Part shown: piece by piece, positions 19,554 to 28,655 of the stretch | How positions within the stretch are numbered: the first letter of the stretch is position 1 | How the letters are laid out: the number at the start of each line of letters is the position of its first letter | Source of the DNA: Ilyobacter_A sp963675185 | GTDB lineage: Bacteria > Fusobacteriota > Fusobacteriia > Fusobacteriales > Fusobacteriaceae | Length of the DNA stretch: 64,000 bases | Assembly: GCA_963675185.2 (NCBI GenBank) | Contig: CAXXOH010000003.1 | Location: 1,240,001-1,304,000, forward strand | Direction of reading: 5' to 3' | The notes under the pieces: model-generated | What the model was told of the DNA's origin: nothing | Database searches by the model: none | Seen by the model: only the letters and a program-made list of their open reading frames with translations | Made by a program: the position numbers and the translations under genes

Positions 19554-21371
19554 ATGGATATAAAAAAAATGAGCATAGAGGAGATGCAGCAGTGCGCTGC
19601 TGACATTAGAAGCCGTCTGATAGATGTAGTCAGCAAAAACGGCGGACATCTTGCGCCGAACTTGGGTGTAGTGGAACTGACTATGGCCATACACAAGGTG
19701 TTTGATTCTCCTAAAGACAAAATATTATTTGACGTAGGCCATCAATCCTATGTGCACAAAATTCTCACCGACAGGGAGGAAAAATTTGATACCATCAGAA
19801 AAAAAGGCGGTTTAGGACCGTTTACCGACCCAAATGAAAGTGAACATGACCAGTTTATATCAGGTCATGCAGGCAATACACTATCTGCAGCCTACGGGAT
19901 AGCGGAAGCCTCTAAAGAAAATAAAGTGATAGCAATAATAGGGGACGCATCTATAGCCAATGGACAAAGTTTGGAAGCTTTGAACAATATAGGCGGCAAG
20001 GCAAAAAATCTTGTGATAGTTTTAAATGACAACGAGATGTCTATTGGAAAAAACGTAGGTTCTCTTTCAAATTTTTTTAGCAGAATTCTTGGCAGTAAAA
20101 TGTATATGGATTTAAAAGTGGAAGTAGAAAGTCTGCTGAGAAAGGCTAAGTTTGGCGGCAGACTGGCGGATATAATAAAAAGAGTGGAAATATCCTTAAA
20201 GCACTTTGTATCACCTGTGAGCATATCGGAGGATTTGGGATATAGGTACATAGGTCCTGTAGACGGTCACAACATGGAAGAACTCATAAAGACCTTTGAA
20301 AAGATAAAAGAGATCAGAGGACCTGTTTTTCTACATGTTAAAACAAAAAAGGGGAAGGGTTATACTCCAGCCGAGCAGAACAAGGAGAAATTTCATGGGA
20401 TAGCCCCGTTTAACGTAGAAACCGGTGATACCAAACCCAAGGAAAAGACATACTCGAAAATTTTCGGCGAGAAGATATTGGAGATGGCTGAAAAAGATAG
20501 GGATGTAATTTTGATTTCAGCGGCAATGGTAAAGGGAATAGAAGCTGTTGAATTTTTTGAAAAATACAGCGACAGGGCGTATGATGTTGGTATAGCCGAG
20601 GAGCACGCAGTTACATTTGCGGGTGGACTTGCCATAAGAGGCAAAAAACCGTATGTTGCTATATACTCTACATTTTTGCAAAGAGCTTACGACCAACTTA
20701 TACATGATATAGCTATTCAAAATTTACCAGTTAGGTTTATAGTTGACAGGGCTGGTATAGTTGGAGAAGACGGGAAGACGCATCAGGGGGTATTCGACCT
20801 AAGTTATTTTTTAAGCATACCCAACTTTACTTTGATAGCACCAACCACATGTAGGGAGTTTAAGGATGCACTGAATTATTCCACAGTCCACAAAGGCGGG
20901 CCTATCGCTATAAGAATACCGAGGAGCAACTGCTACGATGTATTGGGAGAGATGCAGTTTGAATTTGGGAAGTGGAATGAGCTGAGAAAAGGGAAAAAAA
21001 CACTTATAATAGCGGCAGGAAGTATGCTTAAAAATGTATTGGAAATCGAAGGTATCATGAGTGAAAAGGGCATAAAACCCACTGTAGTTTCAGCGGCATT
21101 TCTTAATCCTATGGACGAAGATTACCTGCTCAGTAATGTAAGAAACTATGAGAATGTCTTTGTTTTGGAGGAAGCTTACGAGAAGAACTCTTTCGGGACT
21201 CATGTCCTGGATTTTTTGAACAGCAAGGGGATAGAAAAGAGGGTGTATAAGATAGGGATAGAGAAGGCGTTTGTTGAACACGGAGATAGAGATGAACTTT
21301 TGAGTGAGTTAGGATTAAAAGGCAGTCAATTACTAGATAGAATTGAAAGGTGTTTGAATTGCGAGAAATAA
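19554..21371 (+). CDS. dxs: 1-deoxy-D-xylulose-5-phosphate synthase
   Basis: First enzyme of the MEP pathway, condensing pyruvate and glyceraldehyde-3-phosphate with thiamine diphosphate. It has 605 residues from ATG 19554, preceded by AGAGGGA; an in-frame TTG at 19533 has no ribosome site. The TPP region reads IGDASIANG...NDNEMSIG, with GDA instead of the usual GDG. The catalytic glutamate is in YDVGIAEEHAVTFAGGLA, and the C-terminal transketolase domain includes DRAGIVGEDGKTHQG. It forms a pathway pair with ispH at 6.1 kb. The following gene overlaps its 3' end. Confidence 0.95.
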   Translation: MDIKKMSIEEMQQCAADIRSRLIDVVSKNGGHLAPNLGVVELTMAIHKVFDSPKDKILFDVGHQSYVHKILTDREEKFDTIRKKGGLGPFTDPNESEHDQFISGHAGNTLSAAYGIAEASKENKVIAIIGDASIANGQSLEALNNIGGKAKNLVIVLNDNEMSIGKNVGSLSNFFSRILGSKMYMDLKVEVESLLRKAKFGGRLADIIKRVEISLKHFVSPVSISEDLGYRYIGPVDGHNMEELIKTFEKIKEIRGPVFLHVKTKKGKGYTPAEQNKEKFHGIAPFNVETGDTKPKEKTYSKIFGEKILEMAEKDRDVILISAAMVKGIEAVEFFEKYSDRAYDVGIAEEHAVTFAGGLAIRGKKPYVAIYSTFLQRAYDQLIHDIAIQNLPVRFIVDRAGIVGEDGKTHQGVFDLSYFLSIPNFTLIAPTTCREFKDALNYSTVHKGGPIAIRIPRSNCYDVLGEMQFEFGKWNELRKGKKTLIIAAGSMLKNVLEIEGIMSEKGIKPTVVSAAFLNPMDEDYLLSNVRNYENVFVLEEAYEKNSFGTHVLDFLNSKGIEKRVYKIGIEKAFVEHGDRDELLSELGLKGSQLLDRIERCLNCEK

Positions 21372-22192
21372 ATAAGAAAGCTAAAACATTTATAAACTTT
21401 TTGTTGCTGCATCCGATAGTTCAAAATCTGAAACTTGTGGATGATCAGGGAATAGAAGTTTCTACCCATACCTATGATGTACTAAAGATAGTCATAGAAA
21501 AAATCAAAAATGAATTCGGCGGATTAAAAAATGCAGCTACAGAATTAGATTTTTTTGCTATAGTTGCAGGCATAATACTGCATGACTCCACAAAAGCCAC
21601 CATTAGGCTTTCAAATGAGAGGTTATCTCACAGCGCCATTATGACAAAAAAGCCAGATAGGGCAAGGAAGGAAGCTGAAAAAATAATAACCGAGGTGGAG
21701 GAACTCAGCGGTATAGCTGTAAAAGAGGAGATAAGAAAAAGAATAATACATATAGTATTGTCCCATCACGGTAGGTGGGGGAAGATACTTCCTGGAAGCA
21801 AAGAGGCGGTTTTAGTGCATAAGGCGGACAAGTATTCGGCACTTTACCACAGGATAAACCCAATCGGAGCAAACCAGATACTCGTGCTTAAATCCGAAGG
21901 CATGAGTGATGTTGAAATATCTGAAAAATTGGGATGCACCATGGGAATATTGAGGGACAGACTTAAGAAAGCAAAGATAGAGTTAGGCTTAAAAAGCAAC
22001 AAACAATTGCTGAGCTACTATATAAACACAAAAAACGTTCCCGATGGAGATGCCTTTTTTTGTCAGAGGCTAGCTGAAACCAGTGAGCTTATAGCAGAGG
22101 TAGAAAAAAATGGTTTTGAAAAACTTGTAAATAGAAATGAGCTTATGGGATATATTATAGATGAAGATATATTTGAACATGGCTTGGATTAG
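21359..22192 (+). CDS. HD-domain protein with C-terminal helix-turn-helix-like segment
   Basis: About 277 residues. I chose TTG 21359, 8 nt after GAAAGG; a GTG at 21350 overlaps that ribosome site. It is a predicted metal-dependent phosphohydrolase: a VST-H-T-Y helix near residue 38, IILHDSTKA as the HD doublet near 75, and LSHHGRWGK later, which together fit an HD fold. A segment reading MSDVEISEKLGCTMGILRDRLKKAK resembles a DNA-binding helix-turn-helix. Substrate unknown. It overlaps dxs and is followed 8 bp later by tlyA. Confidence 0.75.
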   Translation: MREINKKAKTFINFLLLHPIVQNLKLVDDQGIEVSTHTYDVLKIVIEKIKNEFGGLKNAATELDFFAIVAGIILHDSTKATIRLSNERLSHSAIMTKKPDRARKEAEKIITEVEELSGIAVKEEIRKRIIHIVLSHHGRWGKILPGSKEAVLVHKADKYSALYHRINPIGANQILVLKSEGMSDVEISEKLGCTMGILRDRLKKAKIELGLKSNKQLLSYYINTKNVPDGDAFFCQRLAETSELIAEVEKNGFEKLVNRNELMGYIIDEDIFEHGLD

Positions 22193-22200
22193 GTGGAGAT

Positions 22201-23010
22201 ATGAAAGAAAGATTGGACGTATTGTTGGTTCAAAAAGGATTTTTTGAAACAAGGGAAAAAGCAAAAAGAGCTGTGATGGCAGGGCTTGTAATTGTCGATG
22301 ACCAAAAAATAGAGAAGCCCGGCACCCAAATAAAACTTGATAAAGAACCCAGCATAAGAATAAAGGGCGAGGTAATGAAGTACGTAAGTCGCGGCGGGAT
22401 GAAGCTTGAAAAGGCTATTGGTGTCTTTTCTATGGATTTTAATGGGAAAACAGTTTTAGATGTCGGAGCATCAACAGGAGGCTTCACAGACTGTTCCCTT
22501 CAAAATGGGGCCAGCTTTGTGTACGCCGTTGATGTTGGGACAAACCAGCTAGACTGGAAATTGAGAAATGATCAGAGGGTAAAATCCATTGAAAATATGC
22601 ATATCAAAAATCTTTCAATAGAAGATCTGGAAAACAAAAAAGCCGATTATATAGTAATGGATGTTTCCTTTATATCAATTACCAAAGTTTTTAATCATCT
22701 CATTAAGTTCATGAAGGATGATTCGAAATTAATGGCTCTTATAAAACCTCAATTTGAAGTCGGCAAGGAAAATATAGACAAGGGTGGTATAGTAAGAGAT
22801 CCTTTAAAGCATAAACTGGCAATAGAAAAGGTTATAGAGAGTGCCGAAAAAGAGGGATTGTACATAGAGGGGTTGGACTATTCACCAATAACAGGAACAA
22901 AAGGCAATATAGAGTATATATCAATATTTTCGCTTAAAAAAAGGACAAGGGAACTGGATATTCAAGTGGTTATAGATAGCAGCTTGCAATTAAAGAATGG
23001 GGGAAAATAA
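22201..23010 (+). CDS. tlyA: TlyA family rRNA 2'-O-methyltransferase
   Basis: A 269-residue protein with an N-terminal S4 RNA-binding domain (RLDVLLVQKGFFETREKAKRA) joined to an FtsJ-like Rossmann methyltransferase domain. RGGMKLEKA and the SAM motif LDVGASTGGFTDC are diagnostic, and VMDVSFIS and KPQFEVGK follow. Characterised family members methylate 16S/23S rRNA ribose and some have haemolysin-like annotation. It ends just before the start of the protease gene. Confidence 0.92.
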   Translation: MKERLDVLLVQKGFFETREKAKRAVMAGLVIVDDQKIEKPGTQIKLDKEPSIRIKGEVMKYVSRGGMKLEKAIGVFSMDFNGKTVLDVGASTGGFTDCSLQNGASFVYAVDVGTNQLDWKLRNDQRVKSIENMHIKNLSIEDLENKKADYIVMDVSFISITKVFNHLIKFMKDDSKLMALIKPQFEVGKENIDKGGIVRDPLKHKLAIEKVIESAEKEGLYIEGLDYSPITGTKGNIEYISIFSLKKRTRELDIQVVIDSSLQLKNGGK

Positions 23011-23011
23011 T

Positions 23012-24328
23012 ATGAGAAAGCAACTTAAGTTACTTGTTTTAGTAGTTACGATAGTGATATTGACTTTCACATATTGCTACTCTGAGTCCGCTAAGAAAAC
23101 AAGTGACTCGACTAAGAGTGAACAGACAGGTTTTTTGTCGAATCTAAGTGAGCTAAAACAGATGTCTGATATAATGGATATACTGGTAGAAAACTTTGTG
23201 AAAGATGACGATGTGGATGAAATAACCAAAAAGAAACTGTTGCACGGGGCGATAAAAGGTATGCTTGACTCCTTAGAGGACCCCCACTCTGTCTACTTCG
23301 ATAAAGAAGAGATGGAGGAATTCACAGAGGATATTCGAGGTGAATATGCAGGTGTTGGAATGGTAATCCAGAAAAAAACCGATGAAGCACTGACCGTGGT
23401 ATCACCTATAGAGGATACTCCAGCCTATAAAGCTGGGATAAGACCAAAGGATAAGATACTTACAATAGACGAAAAGTCCACAGTTGGGATGACAATAAAT
23501 GAGTGCAGAAATATGCTAAGAGGAGACGAAGGAACCAAAGTGGATATAACTGTTTACAGGGAATCTACAAAGGAGACCAAAAACATCACCCTCACAAGGG
23601 CTATAGTTGAACTGAAGTATGTGAAGTATAAGATGTTAGAAGACGGTATAGGTTATCTTAGACTTACACAGTTTGGGGAAGACGTTTATCCGGATATAAG
23701 AGCGGCAATCAAGGATTTGAAAAAACAGGGCATGAAATCGCTTGTATTTGACCTGAGAAACAACCCTGGTGGATCGTTAGAACAGTCTATAAAAATAGCC
23801 TCTCTTTTCATAGAGAAAGGGCACGTGGTAAGCGTGAGAGCTAAAGTAGGGGAAGAAAAATTTTATGGTAGGACAGGCGAGTATTTGGGTAACTTCCCTA
23901 TGGTTGTACTTATAAATGAAGGGAGTGCCTCTGCATCTGAAATAGTAGCTGGCGCATTAAAAGATTATAAGAGGGGGATATTGCTCGGTGAAAAATCTTT
24001 TGGTAAAGGTAGTGTGCAGAGTTTGATACCGCTTCCTGACGGAGATGGAATAAAGCTGACAATAGCAAAATACTACACCCCTTCAGGGTTATCTATACAT
24101 AAAAAGGGTATAGAACCGGATATTTTGGTGGAGGAATCGGATGACTTCTTGTTTTTCGATGGTTTTATCACCAATATAGATGAGGAAGAGACCAAGGAGA
24201 GTCAGGAGAAAATTATAGAGGAGTTAAAAGGCAAAGAAGAGGCCGACAAGCTCAAAGAAAAAAAGGATGTACAGCTTGATACTGCCAAGTCTGTTTTAAA
24301 GGGGATAATGTTGCAGCAAGGGAAATAA
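23012..24328 (+). CDS. C-terminal processing peptidase (S41 family)
   Basis: A 438-residue exported serine protease. ATG 23012 follows a GGGGG site and yields a signal sequence (MRKQLKLLVLVVTIVIL). A PDZ domain spans about residues 85-180, with YAGVGMVI near its start. The S41 core holds LRNNPGG, the nucleophile region EGSASASEIVAGAL and the general-base lysine in GEKSFGKGSVQ. Such proteases cleave C-termini of periplasmic or envelope proteins. An acidic/lysine-rich tail follows. The upstream in-frame ATG at 22997 lies within tlyA. Confidence 0.92.
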   Translation: MRKQLKLLVLVVTIVILTFTYCYSESAKKTSDSTKSEQTGFLSNLSELKQMSDIMDILVENFVKDDDVDEITKKKLLHGAIKGMLDSLEDPHSVYFDKEEMEEFTEDIRGEYAGVGMVIQKKTDEALTVVSPIEDTPAYKAGIRPKDKILTIDEKSTVGMTINECRNMLRGDEGTKVDITVYRESTKETKNITLTRAIVELKYVKYKMLEDGIGYLRLTQFGEDVYPDIRAAIKDLKKQGMKSLVFDLRNNPGGSLEQSIKIASLFIEKGHVVSVRAKVGEEKFYGRTGEYLGNFPMVVLINEGSASASEIVAGALKDYKRGILLGEKSFGKGSVQSLIPLPDGDGIKLTIAKYYTPSGLSIHKKGIEPDILVEESDDFLFFDGFITNIDEEETKESQEKIIEELKGKEEADKLKEKKDVQLDTAKSVLKGIMLQQGK

Positions 24329-24339
24329 TACAATTTTTT

Positions 24340-24400
24340 AAGTTGCAAGTTTTTAGTGTTTATGCGACAATAAAGACGAACTTGCAACTTTTATTATTAT
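24340..24400 (+). terminator. Inverted repeat, possible terminator before rsmI
   Basis: AAGTTGCAAGTT at 24340-24351 is the exact reverse complement of AACTTGCAACTT at 24379-24390, with a 27-nt loop, followed by TTATTATTAT. The long loop makes it a weaker terminator candidate; attenuation of rsmI is also possible. Confidence 0.5.
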
Positions 24401-24415
24401 GGAAAGGTGAAGTCG

Positions 24416-25081
24416 ATGTTATATATTGTAGCTACTCCCATAGGGAACCTGGAGGATATTACTTTCAGGGCTGTAAGAACTCTGAAAGAAGTAGATTATA
24501 TTTTTGCGGAAGACACCAGGGTGACAAGAAAGCTTTTGAACCATTATGAGATAGAAAATACAGTTTATAGGTATGACGAGCATACCAAAATACATCAAGT
24601 AGAGAATATAGTAAAGCTTTTAAAAGAAGGGAAGAGCATAGCCTTGGTGACCGATGCCGGAACCCCATGCATATCGGATCCGGGATATGAGGTTGTGGAT
24701 TCAGCTCTAAAGGAGAGCATACAAGTGTCACCTATACCTGGAGCCAGCTCTATGACTGCTGCAGCTTCAGTTGCAGGAATAAGCATGAGAAGGTTTGCAT
24801 TCGAGGGTTTTTTGCCCAAAAAAAAGGGAAGGCAGACGCTTCTGAAAAAACTAGCCGAAGAGGAGAGAACAATCATAATATTGGAATCACCGCATAGGAT
24901 ACTTAGAACGCTGGCTGATATCAGAGAGCATCTCGGAGACAGATATGTCGTAGTTGCCAGGGAGATTAGCAAAATATATGAGGAAATAATAAGGGGAACA
25001 GCAAGCGAACTTATAGAGAAGTTGGAAAAGAAGCCAGTAAAGGGCGAGATAGTACTCATGGTAGAGGGAAAAGAAAAGTAG
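24416..25081 (+). CDS. rsmI: 16S rRNA (cytidine-1402-2'-O)-methyltransferase RsmI
   Basis: A 221-residue tetrapyrrole-methylase-fold enzyme that 2'-O-methylates C1402 of 16S rRNA. Diagnostic motifs are VATPIGNLEDITFRA, AEDTRVTRKLLNHY, LVTDAGTPCISDPG and IPGASS. The ATG at 24416 was chosen because GGAAAGG lies 8 nt upstream; GTG 24407 overlaps that site. It is slightly shorter than E. coli RsmI, lacking a C-terminal extension. It precedes rbgA by 17 bp. Confidence 0.95.
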   Translation: MLYIVATPIGNLEDITFRAVRTLKEVDYIFAEDTRVTRKLLNHYEIENTVYRYDEHTKIHQVENIVKLLKEGKSIALVTDAGTPCISDPGYEVVDSALKESIQVSPIPGASSMTAAASVAGISMRRFAFEGFLPKKKGRQTLLKKLAEEERTIIILESPHRILRTLADIREHLGDRYVVVAREISKIYEEIIRGTASELIEKLEKKPVKGEIVLMVEGKEK

Positions 25082-25098
25082 AGAGGAAGTAGAAAGCA

Positions 25099-25989
25099 AT
25101 GTCTATGACAAAAATAAACTGGTATCCCGGCCATATGAAAAAAACAAAAGATATGATAAGGGAAAATATGCAGATTATAGACGTGGTTCTTGAGATAGTT
25201 GACGCCAGGATACCGATAAGCAGTAAAAACCCTGATGTAGCCAAATTATCAAAAAATAAGAAGAGAATAATACTGCTGAACAAATCAGATCTTGTAGAAA
25301 AATCAGAAATAGATTTTTGGAAAAATTACTTTATAGAAAGCGAACTGGCCGACAGGGTTTTAGATATAAGCGCAGAAACTGGACACAATATAAAGAAGCT
25401 TTTTTCCGTTATAGATGAGATATCCAAAGACAAGAAAGAAAGATTGTTGAAAAAGGGGCTCAGAAAGGTAAACATACGGCTTATGGTGGCAGGAATACCA
25501 AATGTCGGGAAATCCAGACTGATAAACAGAATAGTCGGTAAAAAAAGCGCCGGAGTAGGAAACAGACCCGGGTTTACCAAGGGTAAGCAGTGGGTGAGAA
25601 TAAAAGAGGGGCTGGAGTTACTAGATACCCCGGGAATACTATGGCCAAAATTTGAAGATGAAGATGTCGGCTATAGCTTGGCAATAACTGGGGCCATAAA
25701 GGACGACATATTACCAATAGAAGATGTTGCCGCCAAGTTTATCGAGAGGCTTATGAAGATGGACAGGGTTGGCATACTGAAAGAGAAGTACAAGTTGTCA
25801 GAAGAAGATTTTGAAAGTGGAAATCCAGAGATAATACTCAGCATGATTGGGAAAAGAATGGGTATGATCTTAAAAGGGGATAGGGTAAACATGAAACAGG
25901 TATCTCTAACACTTTTAAGGGATTACAGGAACAGTAAATTAGGTAAATTCGGAGTTGACAGAGAATTTGTAAATAAAATTGATTCTTAA
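25099..25989 (+). CDS. rbgA: Ribosome biogenesis GTPase RbgA (YlqF)
   Basis: A 296-residue circularly permuted GTPase needed for late 50S assembly. The motif order is G4 (LNKSDL), G5-like (SAETG), G1 (GIPNVGKSRLINR), G2 and G3 (LDTPGILWP), confirming permutation. INWYPGHMKKTKDMI at the N-terminus is characteristic. A second ATG at 25105 is an alternative start. It belongs to the dense run of ribosome-maturation genes and is followed 12 bp later by nadE. Confidence 0.95.
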   Translation: MSMTKINWYPGHMKKTKDMIRENMQIIDVVLEIVDARIPISSKNPDVAKLSKNKKRIILLNKSDLVEKSEIDFWKNYFIESELADRVLDISAETGHNIKKLFSVIDEISKDKKERLLKKGLRKVNIRLMVAGIPNVGKSRLINRIVGKKSAGVGNRPGFTKGKQWVRIKEGLELLDTPGILWPKFEDEDVGYSLAITGAIKDDILPIEDVAAKFIERLMKMDRVGILKEKYKLSEEDFESGNPEIILSMIGKRMGMILKGDRVNMKQVSLTLLRDYRNSKLGKFGVDREFVNKIDS

Positions 25990-26001
25990 GTAGGAGGAAC
26001 T

Positions 26002-26826
26002 ATGGAAAGGCTAATAAGCATTAATCTAGAAATAACTGAAAAAATATTAGTTGATTTCATAAGAGAGGAGGTAAAAAAAGCCGGGTTCAAAAAAGTTGTA
26101 CTTGGCTTATCAGGTGGAATAGATTCCGCAATAGTGGCATTTTTAGCTGCAAAAGCGATGGGTCCTGAGAATGTATTAGGTATAATGATGCCATATAAAA
26201 CTTCTAGCAAGGAAAGCCTAGAGGATGCAGAGCTTGTGATAGAGGCTACAGGAATCCAGAGTGTAAAAGAAGAGATAACTGATATGGTAGATGCGTATTT
26301 TAAAACTCATCCGGATATGAACAACATGAGAAAAGGGAATAAAATGGCTAGAGAAAGAATGACCATTCTGTATGATTATTCTGCAAAGGAGAACGCCCTT
26401 GTACTGGGAACTTCAAATAAAACTGAAATATTGTTGGGATACAGCACACAGTATGGAGATGCAGCTTCAGCTGTTAATCCGATAGGGGACTTATATAAAA
26501 CACATGTTTGGGCGCTTTCTGAATACATGGGCGTACCGAAAGAGGTTATAAGCAAAAAGCCGAGCGCTGACCTATGGGAAGGACAGAATGATGAATCGGA
26601 ATTGGGATTCTCATATGCTGAAGCCGACAGGCTACTATACCGTATGGTGGACGAGAGGTATACAAAAGAGGAGCTTATAGAAGATGGATTTCCTGAAGAG
26701 TTTATAAATACGGTATATAGAAGAATGAGGCTGTCGCAATATAAAAGGAAGCTACCGCTGATAGCTAAGGTGTCTGCAAGAACAATAGATAGGGAGTTTA
26801 GATATCCTAGAGACTGGGAAATATAG
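26002..26826 (+). CDS. nadE: NH3-dependent NAD+ synthetase
   Basis: A 274-residue enzyme that converts deamido-NAD+ to NAD+ using ATP and ammonia. The PP-loop LGLSGGIDSAIVAFLA is intact, and the conserved LGTSNKTE, GDAASAVNPIGDLYKT and KPSADLWEGQNDE segments follow. There is no N-terminal glutamine-amidase domain, so ammonia is the likely nitrogen source. A strong TAGGAGGA site precedes the ATG. Confidence 0.95.
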   Translation: MERLISINLEITEKILVDFIREEVKKAGFKKVVLGLSGGIDSAIVAFLAAKAMGPENVLGIMMPYKTSSKESLEDAELVIEATGIQSVKEEITDMVDAYFKTHPDMNNMRKGNKMARERMTILYDYSAKENALVLGTSNKTEILLGYSTQYGDAASAVNPIGDLYKTHVWALSEYMGVPKEVISKKPSADLWEGQNDESELGFSYAEADRLLYRMVDERYTKEELIEDGFPEEFINTVYRRMRLSQYKRKLPLIAKVSARTIDREFRYPRDWEI

Positions 26827-26841
26827 ATTTGAGGTGGATTT

Positions 26842-28056
26842 GTGAAAAAGCGTTATTCTAGAATTATAAATCTTGAAAGTTTAGAAGATGCCTCTCTTGA
26901 GATGGTGGAGCTAGGGGTTTATAGGAATGATATAACTGAGATGTCTGAAAAGTCTGTTTTTAGAAATGTAAAGGTGAAAAATCTAGATACAATATCCGCC
27001 AACCTATTAAAGCAAGTGGCACTTTCTGTTGGGGCAGATATTTCATTTTCCAACGAGGCAATACTAATGACGGAACATATGACAGATGTGATAATTTCCG
27101 GGAATTTAGAACAATACAATAAAATTTACCACAAGCTACAAGGTAAACAAATGGAATTGCCAAAATTTGCCGAAGAGATAAAAGAAGTTTTAATAAATTA
27201 CGATAGAAAATATAAAAAAATCAGGATAAATGGCAGGGATTTCGACTTTAACAATAAAAGTTATGTTATGGGGATACTGAATCTGACTCCGGATTCATTT
27301 TCGGACGGAGGAGCGCATTTTGATGTAGAGGCGGCCTTGAAAAGAGCAAAACAGATGGTAGCCGAAGGAGCAGACATCATAGATGTTGGAGCAGAGTCTA
27401 CAAGACCAGGAGCGGATTATGTAAGCGAGGAAGAGGAGTTAAGCAGAATACTGCCAGTGGTAAGTAGGCTTTTAGAAGAACTGGATGTCCCGATTTCGAT
27501 AGATACTTACAAGGCCAGAGTGGCGGAAGAATGTCTCAAACTTGGAGTGCACATAATAAACGACATAAGTGGGCTAAAAGCGGATAAAAGGATGGCTGAA
27601 GTGGTGTCGGATTACGATGCAATCTGCATTTTGATGCATATGAGAGACACCCCAAAAACAATGCAGAAGAATTTAGAGTACGAAGATTTGGTGGATGATC
27701 TGATATCCGAACTACAGGACAGCATAAGAATAGCCAAGCTAGCCGGGATAAAGGATGACAAGATAATACTGGACCCGGGAATAGGTTTTGCAAAAAAACA
27801 GGAACACAACCTGGAGATAATAAAAAGACTTAATGAGTTCAAGAGTCTAGGTTATCCCATTTTGATAGGCGCCTCAAGAAAAACCTTTATAGGGAATATA
27901 TTAGACGTGGGTGTAGACAAAAGGCTAGAGGGCAGCCTTGCTGTGGCGGCAATATCAGCCTATAATGGGGCCTCTATTTTAAGGGTGCACGACGTCGTAG
28001 AAACTGTAAAAGTCCTACGCATTACAGATGCCATAAATAACAGCAAAAGAAGATAA
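26842..28056 (+). CDS. folP: Dihydropteroate synthase with N-terminal extension
   Basis: A 404-residue protein starting at GTG 26842 behind GAGGTGG. Residues from about 140 onward form a complete dihydropteroate synthase barrel: MGILNLTPDSFSDGG, DIIDVGAESTRPGA, PISIDTYKA, LMHMRDTPKTMQ and GASRKTFIG. It condenses p-aminobenzoate with the pterin diphosphate in folate synthesis and is the sulfonamide target. About 130 residues precede the barrel, whereas standalone enzymes are usually near 280 residues; the extension has no motif I recognise. No other folate gene is adjacent. Confidence 0.93.
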   Translation: MKKRYSRIINLESLEDASLEMVELGVYRNDITEMSEKSVFRNVKVKNLDTISANLLKQVALSVGADISFSNEAILMTEHMTDVIISGNLEQYNKIYHKLQGKQMELPKFAEEIKEVLINYDRKYKKIRINGRDFDFNNKSYVMGILNLTPDSFSDGGAHFDVEAALKRAKQMVAEGADIIDVGAESTRPGADYVSEEEELSRILPVVSRLLEELDVPISIDTYKARVAEECLKLGVHIINDISGLKADKRMAEVVSDYDAICILMHMRDTPKTMQKNLEYEDLVDDLISELQDSIRIAKLAGIKDDKIILDPGIGFAKKQEHNLEIIKRLNEFKSLGYPILIGASRKTFIGNILDVGVDKRLEGSLAVAAISAYNGASILRVHDVVETVKVLRITDAINNSKRR

Positions 28057-28084
28057 ACTAATTTTTCTACCTGCTAAGAATTAT

Positions 28085-28113
28085 TTGACTTTTAAGAATT
28101 GCTGCGATATTTA
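28085..28113 (+). promoter_or_regulatory. Candidate promoter for the 124-residue membrane protein
   Basis: TTGACT at 28085-28090 and TATTTA at 28108-28113 with a 17-bp spacer, about 40 bp upstream of the start. It lies in the 95-bp gap after folP. Confidence 0.55.
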
Positions 28114-28151
28114 TATTCAGAATTTGACATATAGATAACAGGGGGGATTGT

Positions 28152-28526
28152 ATGAGCGTAGATGATTACTTAAGTAAGGAGTTAGAAGAGTTTAACCGTG
28201 AAAAAGAACGGATAAGAAAGATAGTCGGGTCAATAGGTGGGAAACAGCACGTGAAGCACCATCTATATATAAATCTAGTTTTTTTGGGAATTGTTATCAT
28301 TACTTTTTTTCTGGGTGCTATATTCCATAAGATAGAGCTTACACTGTCCCTGGAGCTAGGGGTACTTTTAGTGTCTATAAAAATTGCATGGATGATACAC
28401 GACCAGCAGAAAACAAACCATTTTCAATTTTGGATTTTGAACTCTTTGGAGTTTAGGATAAATGAAATACATAAGAGAACTAAAAAAATAGAAAAAAAAC
28501 TAGAAGAATTTGAGGGAAATAAATAA
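28152..28526 (+). CDS. Small membrane protein of unknown function
   Basis: Not recognised. It has 124 residues: a charged N-terminal helix (about 1-38), two hydrophobic segments (about 42-62 and 66-84) and a charged C-terminal coiled-coil-like tail (RTKKIEKKLEEFE). Membrane location is likely. GGGGGG lies close before the start. It has its own promoter and terminator, so it is transcribed alone, between the housekeeping array and the inositol block. Confidence 0.7.
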   Translation: MSVDDYLSKELEEFNREKERIRKIVGSIGGKQHVKHHLYINLVFLGIVIITFFLGAIFHKIELTLSLELGVLLVSIKIAWMIHDQQKTNHFQFWILNSLEFRINEIHKRTKKIEKKLEEFEGNK

Positions 28527-28539
28527 AAAAATTCCATAT

Positions 28540-28570
28540 AAAAAGGAACCTATACGGGTTCCTTTTTAAA
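28540..28570 (+). terminator. Intrinsic terminator
   Basis: AAAAAGGAACC (28540-28550) pairs with GGTTCCTTTTT after a 6-nt loop, ending in a T-run. It closes the preceding membrane-protein gene. Confidence 0.88.
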
Positions 28571-28587
28571 TTCCCATAAATATTCTA

Positions 28588-28617
28588 TTGAAAAAACATA
28601 TGAAAAAATGTTAATAT
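28588..28617 (+). promoter_or_regulatory. Promoter for the IclR-type regulator
   Basis: TTGAAA at 28588-28593 and TAATAT at 28612-28617 with an 18-bp spacer, about 40 bp before the regulator start. No copy of the iolB/iolD operator is seen here. Confidence 0.55.
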
Positions 28618-28655
28618 TAGACTTAATAAATTAAACTAAAAATCGGGGGAGTAGC

